From the NCBI RefSeq assembly GCF_900102875.1, contig NZ_FNGH01000011.1:120628-184627 (forward strand): a stretch of DNA of 64,000 nt. The letters are read 5' to 3'. The DNA is from Franzmannia pantelleriensis (lineage in GTDB: Bacteria > Pseudomonadota > Gammaproteobacteria > Pseudomonadales > Halomonadaceae). Positions 59,231 to 64,000 of the stretch are shown here, piece by piece (the stretch's first letter is position 1; each line of letters begins with the position of its first letter). Made by a program: the position numbers and the translations under genes. The notes under the pieces were generated by a model. The model saw only the letters and a program-made list of their open reading frames with translations, had not been told where the DNA came from and searched no databases.

Positions 59231-59932
59231 TTACACCCCCTCCACCTCGATGCCATGCAGGGCAAGCCAGCCCTTCCGCTGCTCGTAGTCCGGCATGGCG
59301 CGCTCCAAGCGGCGCCAGAAGGCGGGGGTGTGATGGGGTTCGTGCAGGTGGACGAGTTCGTGGACGACCACGTACTCGGCGATATGCCGTGGCAGCAGGA
59401 TGGTCTTCCAGTGGAAGTAAACACGGTAGCCCTTGCCGCAGGAGCCCCAGCGATAGCCAAGATCCTGGACCTTCACCCCGGCCGGCTCCACGCCCATCCG
59501 TCGGGCGTGCTCCTTCACCCTGGCGGTGAGCCAGTCGCTGGCGCGGGCGTTATACCAGCGGACGAAGTGTTCCCGTGCGTCGGCCAGGGCGTCCTCGCGT
59601 AGCTGGAAGCGCCCGGCAACGAGCTTCAGCGGAGCGTCCTGGGCCTCCGGGGCAACCCGCTTGAGCCGGTAGCTGCGCCCTAGGTAGAGGAAGCCCTCGC
59701 CGTTGACGTACTCCTTGAGCGGCAACCGGCGGCGACGCTCGGCCTTCTCGGCCAATTTCTGGTAGATCCACAGCCGCTTCTCGAGCACGAAATCGCGCAG
59801 GAGCCGCTCCTCGGTGCCGGTGGGCGCGGCGATGACCAGCTCACCGTCGCGGTCCACGGTGATCTCAAGGGTCTTTCTGCGCGAGCTCTCGCGCACCTCG
59901 AAGGTGAGGTCGTCTACAGCCAGCTGCGTCAT
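59231..59932 (-). CDS. YgjP-like metallopeptidase-domain protein
   Basis: This 233-residue protein belongs to the DUF45/YgjP family. The zinc motif HELVH occurs in VVVHELVHLHEPHHTPAFW near residue 190, and GYRWGSCGKG lies just before it. Members are often found beside hsdR in type I restriction loci, though their role there is unclear. E. coli YgjP has been linked to UTP hydrolysis. The start overlaps the hsdR stop (ATGA), so they are co-translated. Confidence 0.87.
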   Translation of the reverse strand: MTQLAVDDLTFEVRESSRRKTLEITVDRDGELVIAAPTGTEERLLRDFVLEKRLWIYQKLAEKAERRRRLPLKEYVNGEGFLYLGRSYRLKRVAPEAQDAPLKLVAGRFQLREDALADAREHFVRWYNARASDWLTARVKEHARRMGVEPAGVKVQDLGYRWGSCGKGYRVYFHWKTILLPRHIAEYVVVHELVHLHEPHHTPAFWRRLERAMPDYEQRKGWLALHGIEVEGV

Positions 59933-62900
59933 GCATTCACCAGCTTGGCGTGGTTGCTGCGGGCGAGATCGAGCAGCCGCTGGGCCACCTCGCTGGCCTG
60001 GTCGAAGGGCACGAGGCGCTTCATCATCAGGGTGGTGAAGAGGTGCTGGCGTAGGGCCTCCTGGTCCGGGATGTGGGAGGGCTTCCAGAAGTCGGGGATG
60101 GCGATCTCCTGCTGGATCAGTCCGACCAGCTCCTCGGTGGCCACGAGCAGCTTCTGGGCGCTGGCTTCGTCCAGCTCCTCCACTGCCTGGCCGCTACTGG
60201 CCAACAGCTCCCGCCAGAAGGGCTCAGCGTGGGCCGGCATATCAGGAATCTCTTCTCCCTCCACCCTGGCGCCGTCGCGCAGCTGCTGGATCAGCGTCTT
60301 GAGCGCCTCCACCTGCTCGGCCCACTGCCCATCGAGTTGGTCAAGCAGCTTCTCCAGGCGCTCGCTGAGCCGGCCATACTTCACCGGGTCCTCGTCCAGG
60401 TGCTTGCGGACGTGGGAGCGAACTGCGTGTTCCATCTCGGAGGCCTTGGCCCGGTCGCCCACTTGGCGGCCAAGGTGCTCGTCGAACTCGGCGTCGGTGA
60501 GCTGCACCGGCGGGATGCGCGGGTCGATGCCGAGCGAGATCACGTAGTCGTCGATCAGCTTACGCACCTTGTTGCCGATGTCGCGGCCGAGCTCCGGGGT
60601 GTCCTTGTAGCGGTTGCGGGCCAGGGCGTGGATATAGGCGAGCCGCTTGGCATCGTTGACGAACTCCAGTCCCTCGGGGCGCGGCAGCACGTCGTCCAGG
60701 CCGCGGTTGAACTCCTTGAGCTTGACCACGAACTCGGCCCGCACCCGCTCGTCGGCCAGCGCTTGTACCGCCTCCTCGGTGTCGTCCAGGTCATCCACCC
60801 CCTGGCTGCGCAGCACGTCGATCACCCGCAGGTGGCGATCGCGCAGCAGGGGAATCTCGTCCTTGAGGCTCTGGAGTGCGCCCTCGATGTCCTCCTCGCT
60901 GTAGGCGGCCAGCGCTTCCTTGAGGTGGTTGGCCACGCCAAAGTAGTCCACCACGATGCCGTGGGTCTTGCCGTGGCCGGTGCGGTTGACCCGGGCAATG
61001 GCCTGCAGCAGCTCTGCCTCGCGCAGCGAGCGGTCCAGGTACATCACCCCCTCGATGGGGGCGTCGAATCCGGTGAGCAGCATGCTCTTGACGATCAGGA
61101 AGGCCAGCGGGTCGTGCTTGGCGGGGTCCTGATGTTTTGAGGACAGGGGGGTTGCCCCATCCAGGGGCGGCAGCGGCTTCTTGAAGCGCTTGATATGGCT
61201 CTCCACGGCGGCGCGGTCGCTCCACCTAGCCCAAGTGGCGTCGTCGTTGTTGCCGCTGCTGAACACCACGGCGAATTCCAGCTGGCCTAGCACCTTGCGA
61301 TAGCGCCAGGCCTGGATCGCTGCCTTGACCTGGGCCGGGCGCAGCAGCAACTCGCTATCCTCCAGCGCTTTGTCCTCGGGGGAGAGCGCCATGGCCTCCT
61401 CCAGCAGCTCGGCCTTGGCCTGCTCGAGGGCCTCGAAGTAGCGCAGCGCTGCACGGCGGCTGTAGGCCACCAGCTGCGCCTTGTAGCCGTTGGGCAGGAT
61501 ATGGGTGACGTAGTGGCGCAGGATGTCCTGGGCCTTCTCCTGGATCAGCTGTGGCGCCTCGAAAATCTGCCCCTTGGTGGCGTACTTCTTCTTGATCGCC
61601 TCCAGCTCCTCCTTGCTGTGGTCGCGAAATAGGTCCTCGAACAAGCCGTCGAGGCTGGCGCCATCCTTGATCGCCCCCTTGGCGGTACGCCCCTCGTAAA
61701 GGATCGGCACCGTAGCGCCGTCCTGCTCCGCCTCCTTGATGGTGTAGCGGTCGATGTACTCGCCGAAGATGTCATGGGTGCGCTTCTTGTCGCCCATGAT
61801 GATGGGCGTGCCGGTGAAGCCGATGCGGGCGGCGTTGGGCAGGGCACGCATCATGTTGGCGTGCAGGTCGCCGGCCTGGGTGCGGTGTGCCTCGTCCACC
61901 AGGATCAGGATATCCTCGCTGGTATTGAGCACTTCGAAGGGCTCGCTGAGCGTCGGCTTCTTCAGCGTGCTTGAGGAGGCTGAGGTACCCCGTTCGGCAG
62001 CGTCACGGCGACCGCTATCGAGTCCATTATCGTCGCGAACATACGTCTCACCGGCTTCGTCCTCATCGTCGGCGTCCGGGTCGCGGTACTTCTGGATGGT
62101 ACCGAACACCAGGCCGGGTCCCTCACGCGCCAGCAGCTTCTTGAGCTGGGCGGTATTGCCAGCCTTCTCGACGCTCTCGCCGGTGAGCTCGGCGGTGGCG
62201 GAGAGCTGGGCCTGCAGGTCCTTGCGGTCGGTGATCACCACCACCTTGAAGCGGCGCAGTGTCGGGTCGGTGCGCAGCTTGCGCACCAGGAACACCATGG
62301 AGAGGCTCTTGCCGCTGCCCTGGGTGTGCCAGACGATGCCGCCGCGCCGGTCGGCCTCGCCGTCCTGGCGGCGGGTCTTGCCGCTCTTCAGGCGCTCGAC
62401 GGCCCGAGTGACGCCGCGGAACTGCTGATAGCGGCAGACCAGCTTGATGGTCTGGCCGCCGAGGTTCATGAACAGGGTGTAGTGGCGCATGATGTCGAGC
62501 AGGTTGGCCCGGGTGAGCATGCCGGCGATCAGGCGCTGCTGGGCGGAGAGATCCGCCACCCCCAGGTCGATGGCCACCTCCGCCTCGCGCATCGGCGCCA
62601 CCGTCTTCCAGCTCAGGTAGTGAGCGAAGCGGCCGCCGATGGTGCCGACGCGGGCCTCATCGAAGTTGCTGGCCACCAGGAACTGGCTGGTGGCGAACAG
62701 CGCCGGCGCCCCCTCGTGCTCGCCGACCTCGCCCTCCAGTAAGCGCTGGTCGTGGTAGCGGCGCAGCTGGTCCACCGCCTGGCTGATCCCCTCCGGCACG
62801 CTGCGGCTCTTGCACTCCACCACCACCAGCGGGATGCCGTTGACGAACAGCACCAGGTCCGGGATCACGTGGCCCTTGGCGCCATCGTGGCCGGGCGGGC

Positions 62901-63315
62901 ACTTCACCTTGAACTGGTTGACCACCGTGAAGACGTTATTGGCGGGCTCATCCCAGTCGATATAGCGCAGGGTCTGGCCGCGGCCGCCGTCCCAACCCTC
63001 TAGGCCCTCCACCGGCAGGCCGCCCAGCAGCAGCTCGGTGGCCTGCTGGTTGGCCTCGAGGACTCTACTGGCCGGCAGCCGGGTGATGGCGGCGACGGCC
63101 TGATCCAGGCGCGCCTCATCGAGCCAGGGTGAGCCGTCGCGCAGGTTGATCTGGCGCAGCCGCTCGCGTAGTAGCGGCTCCATCACCACCTGGGAGAAGC
63201 TCTCCCGGTGGGTGGCGCCGGGGTTGTCCACCGACCCAGCCAGAAATTCCCAGCCCTGATCCACCAATTGGTCGATAAAGGGTTTCTCGACCTCTGCGTA
63301 CTCGGGTCCCGCCAT
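59929..63315 (-). CDS. hsdR: type I restriction endonuclease subunit R
   Basis: This 1128-residue protein cuts and translocates DNA. The N-terminal nuclease shows P152-D153 and E167-C-K169. The motor has HTQGSGKSLSM (Walker A, 333-337), VDEAHRTQ (473-476), GFTGTP and ARVNRTGHGK. A C-terminal helical part follows. Residues about 413-459 form an acidic, Ser-rich stretch between motor motifs. The usual partners hsdM and hsdS are not in the window. They may lie to the right, since transcription comes from that side. Confidence 0.93.
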   Translation of the reverse strand: MAGPEYAEVEKPFIDQLVDQGWEFLAGSVDNPGATHRESFSQVVMEPLLRERLRQINLRDGSPWLDEARLDQAVAAITRLPASRVLEANQQATELLLGGLPVEGLEGWDGGRGQTLRYIDWDEPANNVFTVVNQFKVKCPPGHDGAKGHVIPDLVLFVNGIPLVVVECKSRSVPEGISQAVDQLRRYHDQRLLEGEVGEHEGAPALFATSQFLVASNFDEARVGTIGGRFAHYLSWKTVAPMREAEVAIDLGVADLSAQQRLIAGMLTRANLLDIMRHYTLFMNLGGQTIKLVCRYQQFRGVTRAVERLKSGKTRRQDGEADRRGGIVWHTQGSGKSLSMVFLVRKLRTDPTLRRFKVVVITDRKDLQAQLSATAELTGESVEKAGNTAQLKKLLAREGPGLVFGTIQKYRDPDADDEDEAGETYVRDDNGLDSGRRDAAERGTSASSSTLKKPTLSEPFEVLNTSEDILILVDEAHRTQAGDLHANMMRALPNAARIGFTGTPIIMGDKKRTHDIFGEYIDRYTIKEAEQDGATVPILYEGRTAKGAIKDGASLDGLFEDLFRDHSKEELEAIKKKYATKGQIFEAPQLIQEKAQDILRHYVTHILPNGYKAQLVAYSRRAALRYFEALEQAKAELLEEAMALSPEDKALEDSELLLRPAQVKAAIQAWRYRKVLGQLEFAVVFSSGNNDDATWARWSDRAAVESHIKRFKKPLPPLDGATPLSSKHQDPAKHDPLAFLIVKSMLLTGFDAPIEGVMYLDRSLREAELLQAIARVNRTGHGKTHGIVVDYFGVANHLKEALAAYSEEDIEGALQSLKDEIPLLRDRHLRVIDVLRSQGVDDLDDTEEAVQALADERVRAEFVVKLKEFNRGLDDVLPRPEGLEFVNDAKRLAYIHALARNRYKDTPELGRDIGNKVRKLIDDYVISLGIDPRIPPVQLTDAEFDEHLGRQVGDRAKASEMEHAVRSHVRKHLDEDPVKYGRLSERLEKLLDQLDGQWAEQVEALKTLIQQLRDGARVEGEEIPDMPAHAEPFWRELLASSGQAVEELDEASAQKLLVATEELVGLIQQEIAIPDFWKPSHIPDQEALRQHLFTTLMMKRLVPFDQASEVAQRLLDLARSNHAKLVNA

Positions 63316-63429
63316 AACACGGTATCCTTACTATTTCTTGAGCTAGCTGGCCTGAGACAGGCCAAAGGGCTTACATTCACATATCCCGAGCGATCATGTC
63401 CTCATGAGACTGAGTGGTGGACCGCCTCA

Positions 63430-63837
63430 TTAGTAGATAGGTTTTTTGAAAGAGGTATAGCTGGTGATTTTCTCGATATCCGAGAAAAGAGCTTCAACAC
63501 CGTGGTTTAGCGGGTTGCCTGATGCCAAGTGACCCTCAGCCCAAGTCAGCCACTCCGCCAAAGTCATATCGCCAACGCTTGTATCCCTTTCTATCTCGAG
63601 CTGTGTCAAGGCTGCCAGGAAATGGCGAGCCTGTTCGTGTTGCTGCCATGAGTCTGCCAGCTCAAGAAAACGCTGCCATCGATTGTTGTCACGCTTCCGT
63701 TCTTGCTCGGCCAGATAGCGTTCATGAGCAGCGATCTCCTCGAGGCGCCGTTTCTCCAACCTTTCCTTAGTCCTATCCGCCAGTATCGGTGCGACCCTTT
63801 GAATGGTGTCGAAAATCTCCGGCAGGAGGTTTTCCAT
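63430..63837 (-). CDS. hypothetical protein, probably 5'-truncated
   Basis: I do not recognise a named family. The 135-residue product is highly charged and helical (TKERLEKRRLEEIAAHERYLAEQERKR), likely a coiled coil, and resembles the C-terminal part of larger accessory-element proteins. The same frame stays open upstream to 63963 with protein-like content (for example EEPIFEIKSYLPSGFK) but offers no ATG, GTG or TTG start. The gene has therefore probably lost its 5' end near 63920-63960. It is more AT-rich than the hsdR gene beside it. Confidence 0.55.
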   Translation of the reverse strand: MENLLPEIFDTIQRVAPILADRTKERLEKRRLEEIAAHERYLAEQERKRDNNRWQRFLELADSWQQHEQARHFLAALTQLEIERDTSVGDMTLAEWLTWAEGHLASGNPLNHGVEALFSDIEKITSYTSFKKPIY

Positions 63838-63985
63838 TGAGATCTCATCAGTTTCCAGCCATTGGCTTTTAAAGCCTGAGGGGAGATAGCTTTTTATCTC
63901 GAAAATCGGCTCTTCGCCGTTGAGTGTGGAATTCAGCCCCAGCGTTGAGCCACGATAGGGCCTTCACGACGGCAGGAGGCATGGC

Positions 63986-64000
63986 ATGGACGGCACCCAA
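63986..64000 (+). CDS. start of a plus-strand gene at the window edge
   Basis: An AGGAGG site at 63974-63979 lies six bases before an ATG that opens M-D-G-T-Q and runs off the window. Only five codons are visible, so no identity can be given. Its orientation against the truncated gene and the sudden end of that gene's frame suggest an inserted element begins here. Confidence 0.35.

Noticed and set aside
63348..63364. TGGCCTG-AGA-CAGGCCA hairpin as a terminator between the truncated gene and hsdR
   Set aside because: The stem is only seven pairs and no T-run follows on either strand.

Overview
This window is bacterial chromosome with high GC content. It comes from a gammaproteobacterium, most likely of the Halomonadaceae (Halomonas-like). 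Three things support this: the conserved blocks def-fmt-rsmB-trkA and rlmN-pilW-rodZ-ispG-hisS-yfgM-bamB-der, the block yajC-secD-secF next to suhB-trmJ-cysE-iscR, and the TRAP and tripartite tricarboxylate transporter genes typical of marine heterotrophs. The assignment is inferred from gene order and protein style. No 16S gene is present.

Bases 1-12004 hold one long plus-strand operon, apparently catabolic. It encodes the end of a TRAP solute receptor, both TRAP permeases, a cyclic-amide or deaminase type amidohydrolase, two Asp/Glu-racemase-superfamily enzymes, a DUF3830 cyclophilin-like protein, a dihydropyrimidinase/hydantoinase, a complete TctB-TctA-TctC transporter, a second amidohydrolase and a YgjV-like membrane protein. 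Most junctions are ATGA or GTGA overlaps, so the genes are translationally coupled. Together they could import and open nitrogen heterocycles or cyclic ureides. The substrate cannot be read from the sequence.

Bases 12078-27342 are mostly housekeeping. They encode a sirtuin, a BASS-family transporter, a DTW-domain tRNA-modifying enzyme, a TraB-family membrane protein, potassium uptake (trkH, trkA), dodecin, rsmB-fmt-def, and then on the plus strand a LysM protein, dprA, tsaC, hemF and aroE. A 147-bp palindromic repeat element lies between dprA and tsaC and supplies the dprA stop codon.

Bases 27435-34268 encode a peptide-type ABC importer with three unusual features. The solute-binding protein looks circularly permuted. 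The second permease carries seven beta-propeller-like repeats in its first periplasmic loop. The two ATPases are fused, with an insertion between the last two cysteines of the C-terminal motif. A good promoter and a perfect palindrome lie upstream. This is the strongest candidate for an undescribed system here.

Bases 34313-38656 hold envelope and hypothetical genes: an M48 lipoprotein protease, small membrane proteins, an AAA ATPase, a lipoprotein and a PQQ-type sugar dehydrogenase. Bases 38717-52104 form a long minus-strand run from der back through bamB, hisS, ispG, rodZ, pilW, rlmN and ndk to a reduced isc cluster (iscR-iscS-iscA, without iscU, hscBA or fdx), then cysE and trmJ. Bases 52323-58765 hold a SuhB homologue that has lost most of its metal-binding acids, then secF-secD-yajC-tgt-queA. 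A tRNA-Leu(CAA) with its own consensus promoter follows. Beyond it the content changes to a type I restriction subunit with a YgjP-like metallopeptidase and a probably truncated, AT-richer gene at the right edge. This looks like the start of an accessory island.
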